DNA of 64,000 nucleotides from Heterodera schachtii (lineage: Eukaryota; Nematoda; Chromadorea; Rhabditida; Heteroderidae): contig SIJG01000001.1 in the NCBI GenBank assembly GCA_023374025.1, positions 2,293,787 through 2,357,786 of the forward strand. Direction: 5' to 3'. Below the pieces are notes generated by a model. That model was not told the DNA's origin. It worked only from the letters and a program-made list of their open reading frames with translations, and made no database searches. This document shows positions 20,881-32,522 of this stretch, one piece after another. Position numbers and translations under genes: made by a program. Within the stretch, counting starts at the first letter, position 1. Each line of letters begins with the position of its first letter.

Positions 20881-23331
20881 ATTAATTAAATCAACTAACA
20901 TTATGCCATCAACGCAAATATCAAGTAATTTTTAAAAATTGTGATAATTTTTTAAAATTTATATGAGCGGTTTATAATTTTGGTGCGAGAGATAACGCAA
21001 AAATGAGAGAGTGCTGGATCTCAGTCCCAGTCATACAAAACATTTTTGATGAAGGAAGGTAGAGAAAATAATTCCAATAGAGAGCGCAATGGGAAGGGAG
21101 TTCATGTCTCTTCATCAATGATTCTTTTGGTAAGAGACGCAGATTCCTCACTATATTCTCCGTTCTCTCTCTGTCTTAAATCTCTTCCCATAACACTCTC
21201 TTTTTAATTAATTTTTCTTTATTCTTCTTCACCAAAAATGCTTTTGTATGACTGGGGATGAATATAAATAACACCCTCTCACTTTTCTGTTATCTCTTTT
21301 TGGCGTTTTGCCCAAAATTATTAACAGAAATGCAATAAAAAAGAAAAATACATCCGTAAGAATTGGAAAATTTCGCAAAAATTCATCTCCAAAATTTATT
21401 TCTTTACTTTCCTGACAAGAATTTTTGATTTTAATCATGTACTGATTTTGTTGGTTTTTGGATAAAATTTTACGATTTTACACCCCTAAATTTGAAATTT
21501 TTTGGCACCTATTTTCCCATTTTAGTACCAATTTTGGGGTTTTTTTAGAACCTAAAAACTAACTATTTTGGCAGTTTTTAGCAACTATAAATTGCATCCC
21601 TACAAATGATTGAGGAAGCGAATTTTAGTGAAATAAAATCACGAAGTTTGAAAATTGATTTTTCGGTTGCTCCCCGACCCCTCCAGGGGTCACATGTCGG
21701 GGGTCGGGTCGGGGTGAGCTAAATTGTCAGGGGTCGGGCACCCCGATCTTGGCCTTTACAGCTTACAGGGAGAATTTGACGACCTTTTTTGCTTTTAAAG
21801 ACCGTTTTTTTGCGGCGCCCTTTCAAAAAAACTTTTCGGGGGAAAAGGGGGGCCGACGGAAAAATTGTAATTTTAAGTCCGATGTATTAACAAAATGAAT
21901 AAATTTTGCGATTTGGAGATTTTAAGAGAAAATTGCAGAAAAAACACCTTGGTATAAGGGGTTTCTATCTCCAAAATTTCAAAATTTCATACATCCAAAA
22001 CTTTTTTACAAACATTCGCATGTTTATTAAACTTGTAAATTTCACGTAAATATTTCCCGTGAAATTTTCAACTTTTATAAAAAATTGCGGATTTTTTAAA
22101 AATTTGTGGGTGAACGAAACTTTTTGAATTTTGCAGATAGAATCACCTGATAAATGATTAGAGGTCGTTAGTTGGGCTGTTTTTAGCAGGCCCAATTCTA
22201 TAATATTATAGCCAAATACGCTAATCGTACTAAATATTAAATATACTCCGATAGAATTGAAAATGGTTTGTTTATGAATTCGTGTTAGGTTTGAACCTAA
22301 AAAAGTTTCACTGATAAAGAAATAATCAAATGTAATTTTATGCAATTATTAAAACACAAAAAATCGCTAGGTTTTATATTGATCAAAGTACTAAATGGCC
22401 TAAAAAACTAAAAATCCTATAAGCAAATCTTTGAAATTTGAGCTTACAGTAATTTTTGACTTGAAGTTTTTGAAATTTTACAAAGTTTTTAAATAGAGAA
22501 ATATTTGTGCTATCGAATCATACAAATTGGAAGAAATTTGTCGCAATTGCAGTTTCACGATTTTAAAACATTTAAATTAAAACGACCATAAAAATACTTT
22601 AATTTTAATGCTTTATAATTTTTTATGCATTTTGTACAAAAAGTAATGGTCAAAAAAATGAAAGTTCGATTTAAATTTTCAATTTAAAAAAATTAATTTT
22701 TTTCAGAAAATAAAGAAACCTTTAGAGATATGAATCATTAAACCTTTTTAAGCTTTAAAAATGCCTTTTTTCTGAACTATAATAGTTTTTTAGTTATTAA
22801 ATTGGTCTGATCGCGCGTTAATAATTATTTACATAAATTTAAATTTAAAAAAAAAGTTAAATAATGCGAAAAATCGAATTTTACATTATGTATGTTATGT
22901 CAAATCAATGAAATATTTTTTCTTACTTACATTTTTCTTTGGTCTGTCCAAATTCAAAAATGTGTAATTTTTTAATTTTTTAATTTTTATTTAAATGTTT
23001 TTTTAGTAATATTTCTTAATTCACAATTAATCCAATTCATAATTTTGTTTGGCTCTGCTGACGCAAATAGTCGCCACGCCAGCCAATGAATGTCATATGA
23101 ATTTGTAAAAGCCATTTTCGCATGCCAATTGCATTGCTGTAAATTGATTGATTATAATGCTTCATAAATTATTTTATGGCTTTTACATTTTATTAAATTA
23201 CATTTATATTAAAATAGCATTTTCTTTTTTATTTAATATAATTTAATTATATCAAAATCTGTCTTAATTAAGTCATTAATTGCTCTGAAATTCGTTTAGG
23301 CAAATCCGTTCTTTGTAAAAGAATTAATTGA
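20881..23331. other. Long AT-rich spacer with repeat fragments
   Basis: No gene is supported here. A GC-rich island near 21668-21750 has repeated CCCCGACCCC / GGGGTCGGG words shared with the element at 42.4 kb. The rest (22.0-23.3 kb) is AT-rich, with small lysine- and phenylalanine-rich frames lacking splice support. Confidence 0.55.
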
Positions 23332-26300
23332 ATGCTTTTAATGTTTGCCCTTTTTATTTTCACATACAAAAGATGGGTTTTGGCATTGTCAATTGTGCTG
23401 ATTTTGCAAAATTTTAACATCGCCGTCGCAATGCAATCTGCTGATTATGAAGATGATGATGACAATAGTCAGTTAAAATTCAAAATTGTTTTAAATTTTA
23501 TTCAAAATAACTAATTGTTGGGAAATCCGTTTTTTGTGTATTTTCGAGGAAAATTTCTGAAAATTTTGATTTTATGAAAAATATTTTCTTTATTTGCTGG
23601 ATTCCTAAATAGGCTTAGAATCACCTTTTAGTATTTAAAAATTATTTTTCAGGGGTACATTTTCAAAGTTATTTTTTCTCTACAGATTTTGAAAAATTCT
23701 CAAAATATATAAAAAAATGAAAATATATACAAAAAATTTGCCAAAATTTTGTTTGTTTTTTTTTTGATGATTTCCAAAAATTTCCGTAAAAACCCTCAAA
23801 ATATGTAAAAAAAATGAAAATATATAAGAAAAAAGTCCAAAATATTTACCAAATATGTAAGAAAATCCATGAGAAATTTGCAAAAAACCTTTCCCATTTT
23901 TAAGTAGTGCCAATGCCAATGGAACAACAGCAAATTCCGCCAATCGATGAGCCAATGCCATCGCCCTCCTCGCCCATTTATAAGGCGGAACAAAAAAGGA
24001 TTCTCCATGGCATTTTCGATTGTTTGTTCGGCAAACTTTGTATGAAATTCACCAGTCACAAAAGTGCAATAAAAGGGTTAGAGAAAAAGATTGGCGAAAT
24101 TGTCGGACAAATGATGTTCTCGAGCGCGACCGAACTTGAGCACTTAAAGGCAAATCAAATTAGGGATTTGCTTCATTTTTCAATAAATTAGTGACCCGAG
24201 AAACAGAAACTCGAGAGATTTTATTACCGAAAAAACGTCGAATCCCGTTGAAAATGGACACTTCAGTACCGGGTTTTTTCTTCAGAAAATTGGCAAGCAC
24301 GCCCCAAGCTCATTTTCTGATCATTTTAGGCTTTTAGAATAAATAATGAACGGTTTGAGATTTAGATTTATTTGATTTTTCATTTTATTTTATTTATTAA
24401 ATGTATAATTTAATTAAAGTTTAAAGTGGCGCTTAAATGCAAATGCAATTTTCATTGTTTGTTCATTTGCAGGAAGTGATGAAGTCGGTGTTGTTCATGA
24501 AGCGTATTTTAGAGATAATTAAGCAAAACAAAGAAAAAACCCATGTCGCAATTGATAACATTAAGACAAATTGTCAGAAGCGAACCGATCGCGAAGAGGC
24601 AATTAATAAGGAGAAGAAACAGTTGAACTACGATAGGAAGGCCCAGCAAAAAATGAAAGTGTAAGAGAAGGGGGAGATAAAGGAAAAGCCAAGGGGGGGG
24701 GTAAAGGAAAAGCCAAGAGGGATAAAGGAAAAGCCAAGGGGGATAAACGAAAAGCCAAGGGGGGGGGAAAGGAAAAGCCAAGGGGGGGGGGGGGGTAAAG
24801 GAAAAGCCAAGGGGGGGGGGTAAAGGAAAAGCCAAGGGAGGACAAAGGAAAAGCCAAGGGGAGGGGGTAAAGGAAAAGCCAAGGGGGATAAAGGAAAAGC
24901 CAAGGGGGGGGGGGGTAAAGGAAAAGCCAAGGGAGGACAAAGGAAAAGCCAAGGGGGGGGGGGTAAAGGAAAAGCCAAGGGAGGACAAAGGAAAAGCCAA
25001 GGGGGGGGGGGGGTAAAGGAAAAGCCAAGGGGGATAAAGGAAAAGCCAAGGGGGGGGGGGGTAAAGGAAAAGCCAAGGGGGGGGGGGTAAAGGAAAAGCC
25101 AAGGGAGGACAAAGGAAAAGCCAAGGGGAGGGGGTAAAGGAAAAGCCAAGGGGGATAAAGGAAAAGCCAAGGGGGGGGGGGTAAAGGAAAAGCCAAGGGA
25201 GGACAAAGGAAAAGCCAAGGGGGGGGGGGGGTAAAGGAAAAGCCAAGGGAGGACAAAGGAAAAGCCAAGGGGGGGGGGGGTAAAGGAAAAGCCAAGGGGG
25301 ATAAAGGAAAAGCCAAGGGGGATAAAGGAAAAGCCAAGGGGGGGGTAAAGGAAAAGCCAAGGGGGGGGGGGGGAAAAGGAAAAGCCAAGGGGGGGGGGGG
25401 TAAAGGAAAAGCCAAGGGAGGACAAAGGAAAAGCCAAGGGGAGGGGGTAAAGGAAAAGCCAAGGGGGATAAAGGAAAAGCCAAGGGGGGGGGGGTAAAGG
25501 AAAAGCCAAGGGGGGGGGGGGGCAAAGGAAAAGCCAAGGGGGGGGGGGGTAAAGGAAAAGCCAAGGGAGGACAAAGGAAAAGCCAAGGGGAGGGGGTAAA
25601 GGAAAAGCCAAGGGGGATAAAGGAAAAGCCAAGGGGGGGGGGGTAAAGGAAAAGCCAAGGGGGGGGGGGGGTAAAGGAAAAGCCAAGGGGGGGGGTAAAG
25701 CAAAGCCAAGGGGGGAGTAAAGGAAAAGCCAAGGGAGGATAAAGGAAAAGCCAAGGGGGGGGGGGGGGTAAAGGAAAAGCCAAGGGAATGATTATTAAAT
25801 TTGAATGAATTTCAATTTTTAAAACCCCAATTTTTCAGCGATACACTCAAAATTGAGAGAGAGAAAAACCCGTTGTTTTTGGAATTTGTCAGAAAATGTC
25901 AAACCAACAACGCAGCATATAATAACGCGGTGAATGATTGGTTTTATGAGACGGTGAAGAGTCAGTCGCCGGAAGCAGTGGACAAATGGGAGGAAGTGAA
26001 TGGTGAGGGAAGGCACAAAACCAAGCAAATTGGGAGGGAGGGAGCCATTTTGGGTCTAATTGGGCTTAATTACCCCCCCCCCCCCCCTCGTAATTTAGGC
26101 GATATTAATGAAGCAAGAGTCAATTGGAAATTGAAAGAAGCACTTACTAAAAACAACGTACTGATTGAAACTGTAAACAAAATAAGAGCTGATCCCTCAA
26201 CAGTGACGAATGAAGTACAAAAAGATTAATTTAAATATTTAAATTAATTATTTAAACAAAATATTTAAACATTCCTATTTTTTACTCTTCATTTTTACAA

Positions 26301-29300
26301 CATTTTCTATATATTTTTTGTTTTTCTTACGTAGTTCTTTCCCGAGAGTGTGTTATATATGCATTCGGATGTGATCATGGAATGGAAAGTGCGCAAAGAA
26401 TTTGTGGAAGTGGTGGCCAATGCGATGCGAAATTACGCGGCCATAAGCCAAGCGATGGACTCGGAAGAGATTTCCACGTATTTTAAAGTGAGTGCTCTTA
26501 ACACTCAAAGCAATTAGCAACCGTTTATCACCGGGCACATTAAACTCAATTTGAGCATTTCTTGAGAAAATTGTACAGTTTTGAATAATTTTTGGCATTT
26601 TCTCACAATTTTTAGCGTTTCTTTTACACTTTTTTTTAATTTTTAAGCATTTATAAACCCGTGCTGTGTTTATCACTTAATCTTTTCGCTTGGTGAATTT
26701 TAAGGACATTGAAAATTAAAAGTAACCTTAAAATTCAAATGAATAAAAAATTACTTTAAAAAACAAATGCAGCAAATTTTGCGTTTCAGATTTAGGTTTT
26801 TCCGTGGAAGTAAACAATTGACCCGGAAATTTCAAATGGAAGTGGAACTCAAAATTTTTTGTGGGATGGGATCCCGCGGGATTAACCCTACAAATTCCCG
26901 CTTTTTCCAGAATGCGGGATCCGCGTGGAATTGTGGGATTTTGAAACTCGAATTTTGACTTTAAATAATAAAAAAAATTCTCTAAAAAAATAAATATAAC
27001 AATTTTTCAATCTTTTTTGATGAAGTGCATGCACAAAAGGTAAAATCAAGAATAGAATCCTGAAAAGATTTTAAATAAATTCTTCTGGGATAACCTTTTT
27101 CCATGCAGATTTTGCCAATAAGCCAGAGTCAATGTTAAAAGAGTTAATTAGGTTTATGGGCCGACGACGCCGCCTGGAAAGTTTCATAAATTTCGGATGA
27201 AAATTTGTGATTAAAAATTTAGAAAATCTCTGTGTGCTTTCTTTATCCATTCACAAAATGTTGAACTGAAACCCCACGGATAAAAAAGCCAAATGCGCAA
27301 GAAGCGAATAAAATTTAATTGAAAGATAGACGAAAGATTATTAATAAAATGATTTACAAAGTTTAGTTGTTCGAACCTCCACCAGAGAATGGGTCGGTCC
27401 GATTTTTTCATCCCGCAATTCGTTGTAAAAGAAACGAAAACAAACGCTTTGATCAAACATTTGACAAGCAATTTGATCAACAAATTCATATAAGTACCGA
27501 AGAAAAGGAAGAGAAAAAGCAGAGAATCCATCAATCGGTAATGAAAGCCGTCCAAAAAAGGCAAAACTCCAAAACGAAAAGCCAAAAAATCGGAGACAAA
27601 TGGGTCCGACAAGTCTCATCAAAGTGAGAAAAAAACAAATCCGATAAATTAAGAGTTAATAATTATCTGAATTTTAAGGTCCAAAGAATGGCATTTCGCT
27701 ACCATTGAGAGTACAATTAAGGAATATTCCCGCAAATGTTTGTTGGCACGGACTCGCGCGATTCGAACCAAAGCGATGGTCTTTTCGACTTTGTTGATTC
27801 ATTCCTTCTTTAATTACTGTTTTTAAGGAAGTGTTAAAAATTGCAGTTTTTTTGCGTGAATTTGACAAAAAAATTTTGACGACAAATCCGGACCCATCGA
27901 TTAAAAATAAGGTGACAAAATGCCCAAATTCATTTTAACTTTTTAAAAGTTTTTCAGTTTATTTAAAAAAAGAAATAAATTAATTTGATCTTAAGGTCGA
28001 GGAAAAAAAGAAAATATGCGAAAAGGAAATTGAACATTTAAATAGAGAAATTGAAAAAACGACCGCAACATATAATAATAATAATAATAACATACCAGTC
28101 AACTCTCAAGTAACAAATTGTCATTGAGAAAACTAATTAATTAATTAATTAATTAATAATTAATTAATAAGGTTGCACGGGTTAGGGTACCCGACCGGTC
28201 AAGAAGACCCGGCTTTCAAGACACGGGACACCCGACAGACCTAAAATTTTTAAAAATTCAAAAATTGTCAAAATACTTTTCTTTTTTTGAAACTCAGGAA
28301 CCCGGATATTACACTATATTTTTAAATGTTTACCAAAATAATAATTTTGAGCAAATTCCAAAATTTCATTTATTTTGCCCAGCGGCGCCTCTCTGTTCCG
28401 CTGGGCCCCAAAGCTCCTATAAATACAGGCGAACCCTATTAATTTCTTTAAGTATAATAAATATTTTTTGGTCAAATATATTTAAATTTATTTCAGCCAT
28501 CAGCAGAAGTGCAGGAAAGAGGTAAAAAAACAAACGGGCGGCTCACCCCGTCCAACTCAGTCCCGCCAAATTTAGGGCGCGAAGACTCTTTTCTTAGTTG
28601 GCACTTGGATCTTTGAAATTTTGAAAAGCCTGCGATTTTGAATTTCTCAGTTTTCCTACGGTTTTTTCTTTGCCCCCTTTTTAAAATTTGTTAATATGTT
28701 GAATACTACAAAACAATCAGCAGCAGATAACTGGCAGACAGAGGGAGAAGGACAGCAGAACGACTTTTTGTTGGCACAATCATTGGAAAATGTCTTAAGC
28801 AGCGAAGAGGAGGGGGGATCACCGTACAGTCGAAGCACCGTACACCGGCGGACGAATTACGGTAGACGGAGAAAGCGAATGGACAGAAGAACGGGTGAAC
28901 GAAATCCACTTTTACTAGAGGTATTAAGGGATTTGTGGAGGGGGAAATTGGGAGGAAAAGGAATTTGATTAAATAAAAAACAAAAACAAAATTAAGAGTT
29001 ATAAAATAAAATTGGTGGACGCTGAAAATCGGAAAAGGCAAAGGGAGAAACAATTGGAAAAGGCCAAAAAAGAATTGGAAAATGTGAACAAAAGCTATAA
29101 AGAGGCACAGAAAAAAGCGAAAAAGTGAATTTGAAATGAAAATAAATTAAATTAAATTTAAAAAAATGTTTAAAATTAATTAAATTTAATGAAAAAGTAT
29201 TTATTTGACAGACTGATCAAATACTTGGAAAAAGAAGGCGACGGCGACAAAAAAAAGAACAATCTGCGCAAAGTGATCGAAGAAATTGAGAAGGAAAAAT

Positions 29301-29389
29301 CATTTGAAAATGAGGACCAAGCACAACACTTTTACGTGGCCGCATTTGACAATTGGAAGCAGGAAACATTGACAACGTTGGTGGACTAA
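23332..29389 (+). CDS. Unknown ~694-residue charged coiled-coil protein with N-terminal hydrophobic segment
   Basis: Fourteen exons join in consistent phase: 23332-23467, 23908-24149, 24473-24660, 25839-26002, 26099-26214, 26335-26487, 27367-27623, 27679-27778, 27828-27911, 27996-28109, 28497-28521, 28721-28920, 28997-29124 and 29212-29389 (stop TAA). Residues 1-35 are strongly hydrophobic (KRWVLALSIVLILQNFNIAV), a signal peptide or signal anchor, then an Asp run and a Pro-rich stretch (PPIDEPMPSPSSPIY). The rest is highly charged and helical, for example MKRILEIIKQNKEKTHVAID, LKIEREKNPLFLEFVRKCQ, FVEVVANAMRNYAAISQAMD, REIEKTTATYNNNNNN and KQLEKAKKELENVNKSYKEA. An intron at 24150-24472 would use a GC donor. 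The intron at 24661-25838 is nearly all minisatellite. I do not recognise the family. Four-helix secreted families such as SXP/RAL-2 were considered but not supported. Confidence 0.75.
24670..25786 (+). repeat. G-rich minisatellite, unit about (G)n(T/A)AAAGGAAAAGCCAA
   Basis: About 1.1 kb of tandem units, each built of AAAGGAAAAGCCAAG plus a G run of variable length (about 4 to 14). Several linkers recur in an ordered way: GGGGGATAAAGG, GGGAGGACAAAGG, GGGGAGGGGGTAAAGG and long-G units. This suggests a higher-order repeat of several subunits. It fills nearly the whole intron 3 of the surrounding coiled-coil gene. The G runs lie on the coding strand and so would be in the pre-mRNA. Long proline-rich open frames on the opposite strand are a by-product. 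Confidence 0.97.
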
Positions 29390-30303
29390 TTATGGATGGA
29401 TGAAAAATAATGATAATAATAATACTAATTAGAAAAGATATTGGGGAGAGTTGAAAATGACAAATGGTATTTATTAATTAACTAAATAATTAATTAATTA
29501 GATTATTGCGATGTCATTTTGCATAGAGTAGAACATAAAAGGTAACTCACCCGGTGGCACTTGAACCCACAACCCCAGCAATCCGTGCCATGCTCTAACC
29601 GACTGAGATACGGGCCAGGACTGGAGCGCGGACAGAAAATCCCGCAGTCGCGGATCGCGCAAAAAAATTGCCGCGAATCGCGGATCGCGGTCGCGCATTT
29701 ATCAAAATTTTCCAATTTTTAAACTATTTTTTAAAAACTTTTTTAAAATTTTCTTATATAAAATAAATAAAATCCCGATGCATACAAAATTTGGGACGGG
29801 ACTGAATGGGAGGGGGGGGGGGGGGAAATGACCTATTTAGTTATTTAGAATCAATTTTTCTAAAGAAAAATAAAGCTTTTGGTCGGCTCCGACTGGGGAA
29901 AAATTGGAATTTAAATGAATTTTTTGGGAAAAATTATCAATTTTCCACGAATCTCTTGCTTTTTCATAAACAAAAAGTTACTTTTAAATAATTATATATA
30001 TATATATATATATATAAAACAATCGCTTCAAAAATATTTTTCTTTTAAAAATTTTATCCAAAATTGCCGCCGAATCACAAATTCCGCGGATCGCGGATTT
30101 AAAATTCCGCGGGTCGGGGTCGCGCTCCACCCCTGCTTCTCACATATCCTTCATCCTACTTTCTCCATACTCCGCTTCCTTTTGGCATCACAATAGAGCA
30201 CAATTAATTACCAAATAATAATTAGTGTGAATTTGGAGAGGCAAAACTCTCAAATAAAAAGCACAAAAATTAAATTGAAAAATTAAAATAAAAACATTAA
30301 AAG
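29390..30303. other. Spacer with a tRNA-derived fragment and simple repeats
   Basis: Between two (+) gene models. It contains the tRNA-like fragment at 29547-29617, a short GC-rich CGCGGATCGCG repeat block (about 29640-29700 and 30075-30125), a G run near 29812, and a (TA)n run near 29994-30015. No coding exon was supported, although the missing 5' exon of the 30.3 kb gene may be here. Confidence 0.55.
29547..29617 (-). pseudogene. tRNA-like fragment (tRNA pseudogene or SINE head)
   Basis: On the minus strand, TATCTCAGTCGGTTAGAGCA resembles an A box/D arm and GGTTCAAGTGC resembles a weakened B box. The D stem pairs (CTC/GAG). The acceptor pairs imperfectly (TGGCCCG with CGGGTGA, including a G-G mismatch), the anticodon stem does not form a clean 5-pair helix, and the T stem has a mismatch. 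A functional tRNA is therefore unlikely; a tRNA-derived SINE head or pseudogene fits better. Confidence 0.6.
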
Positions 30304-32522
30304 GTATTCCATTCAATTGCCAAAGTACGTGGTAGACAACTTGTTAATTGAAGGCAATTATTCAACGGAGACGGTGGTTAGGGAAGCAAACGATGAAATG
30401 GAGCAACTGCTTGCGCAAGTGCAATTGGAGGCGCGCCGAGAATTTCAAAGCGTAAGTAAAGCCGACGACTAATTCAAAGTGTACTTTGGCACACTTTGAA
30501 AGGGTCGACAAAATACAATTGATAAAGTCTAAAAATTTAAGAAAATAAGTTCGAAAAAGTCTCGACCTCGATCAACTGAGTTAAGCATTTACAAAAACAA
30601 AACTTTAACTTTTATTTTTCAAATAATTTTGCCATTTTTTTGGTTGTGATGAATTTTTTCCTTTTCCATTTTTTTTAAATTTCTCCCAGTCGATTTAAAT
30701 TTTGAAAAATCATCCGTGGTCGAGGTGGGCACTGCTGATCCGCTGATCAGCCAAGCCCTTTAGCTGGACTGATCAATGATCATTGCTGGGATAATACAGT
30801 TAAAAATGCTCAAATGCTCATTTGTCAGTTCGCTTCTAATGTGGTGATCAATTACGCTTTGATTTCAAAATCAATGACTGGGGCAGAAGTGGAATATTGT
30901 GCCGAAGTGTTGTCATGGTTTAATGAGGTCCACGTGGAGTTGGAGCATCAGTATTTGGTGGACGCGAACGGCCGCTTCAAAGACAGTGAGCAAAAGCACA
31001 ACATTGGCGCCACGCGCTGGGCATGCCCGAACGACGCGATGGGACTCCTCGAGAGATGCGGCACGGAGTCGGCGCGACGCAGAAAGGGATGCACGACGCA
31101 ATTCGTACACAAAGACGAGTCGGATGAGCAGCCACACATCCGCACGGCGCAAGAAGCGGGCGGAAGAGCGCGTTATGACGACGACGACGACGACGACGAC
31201 GACCTGAGGACGGACAACGAAGTGGCGCCGCGCGGGCCTTACACTGGTGGGAGCAATGGTGGCCCAGTTTGGCATTCCATCCTATTTTGGCATTTCTCCT
31301 CCCTTCTTGGTTTCTCGTCATGACAACTCACACAAAGGCAACTCGTACATAGGCTTAGGCTAGGCCTAAGAAAAAAAGTATATAAAAAAAAACTTATGGT
31401 CATTCCAAAGAAGTTGAGTCATAATTTTTTGGCCAAAACTTTTTTGAACTCAATGAAATTTATTGAAATTTTAATGCTTAAAAAATTATGCAAATACTTT
31501 TCAATTTAAAAAGAAAATTTATTTAGTTGCTTCTTAAAAAAGTTATATAAATCATAAACTGTCCAACTATTCCATTGTTGAAAAATAATTAGACGACGAT
31601 AATATGATCTGATAATGTTCGAGCTTTTATTTGAATATTTACGGGCTCTTGTCGCAACATTCTCAGAATTTAATTGTAAATTTTGTAGGGACTGAAAGTG
31701 AATACACCGGCACTGAATACGTTGGCACCGACTCGGAGTTCGAACACGCCCTCCCCCGGCACAGCGTTGGCAGGTATTTGCCGAGTGAAACCGAAACTGT
31801 GACGACCGAGGACCAGCAGGGACGTTTTATGTCCGAGTCGGAAGCAAGCGAATGGAGTCGCGGGTACAACCAGCAGGAGCAGCGGCATTTCTCGTCAGCC
31901 TCGTCATTTGCAAGCAGTTCAAACTTTGGCGCACCGACGGGCGCGACGCCGGCGGCGCCATTCCGCGGGTACGCGTCGACAACAGAAACAGAGAAGGCAA
32001 GTTCATCCGTGCCGCCCAGCAGCAGCCGCAGCAGTAAAGCGCCACCGTCATTACCCACTGTGCCAAAGCCAAAGGATTCCCACGGATATTTCGGTATGGT
32101 GTTCTGTTGCGGCCGCGAAAAAGCTGCATTCAATTGGGGATTGTCGAATTAGCGGCTTTTTGGGGGCCCCGGAAATACAATACATAAATTGCGTTGCGTG
32201 TTTTCCGCATTTACATTGAGGAAATTTTAAAAAAATTTAATTAAAATAATTTAACGATGGAATTTGCAAATTAAGCCTCATCTGTTTTAGGGCATCCATT
32301 AGTTTATGGATTTATCCAAATTATTATAAAAGAAATCGAAATGTTTTTACTAAGTTAAGATTATTTTTTATTAAGTTTAATTGTTCATGTTAAGCCACAG
32401 ATTCGTCTTCTGCTGGTCCTTTGCCAAAAAAAGGCGGCGCCAAAATCGATTTGGCGAAAAGCAGACGCACAATTAACAATGGCACGGGCGACGGCACGGA
32501 TGCAAAATTGCGCAAATCATGA
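30304..32522 (+). CDS. Unknown acidic/serine-rich protein, 5' end not found
   Basis: Four exons agree in phase: 30304-30451 (LPKYVVDNLLIEGNYSTETV, MEQLLAQVQLEARREFQS), 30829-31258 (NVVINYALISKSMTGAEVEY, EVLSWFNEVHVELEHQYLVD, then a run of nine Asp), 31689-32093 (GTESEYTGTEYVGTDSEFEH, a Ser/Pro/Thr-rich stretch, LPTVPKPKDSHGYF) and 32401-32522 (PLPKKGGAKIDLAKSRRTIN, stop TGA). The first exon begins in phase 2, so at least one upstream exon is missing from the model. The protein looks intracellular: helical N-terminal part, acidic middle, disordered Ser-rich part and a basic tail. The Asp run is a GAC repeat at about 31178-31203. No domain was recognised. Whether it is fused to the preceding coiled-coil gene could not be shown. 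Confidence 0.62.

Noticed and set aside
24509..25783. Proline-rich open frames of up to 424 codons on the minus strand (repeated LAFPLPPP)
   Set aside because: They are the translation of the G-rich minisatellite on its opposite strand; all three minus frames are open because the unit lacks stop codons. The array lies in an intron of a well-phased (+) gene.
24670..25786. CRISPR array
   Set aside because: The repeats are regular, but the spacers are only variable G runs with no unique sequence, and the host is eukaryotic.
23332..29389. SXP/RAL-2 or other known helical secreted family for the coiled-coil gene
   Set aside because: Only helical and charged composition is shared; no diagnostic motif was found and the protein is much longer than that family.
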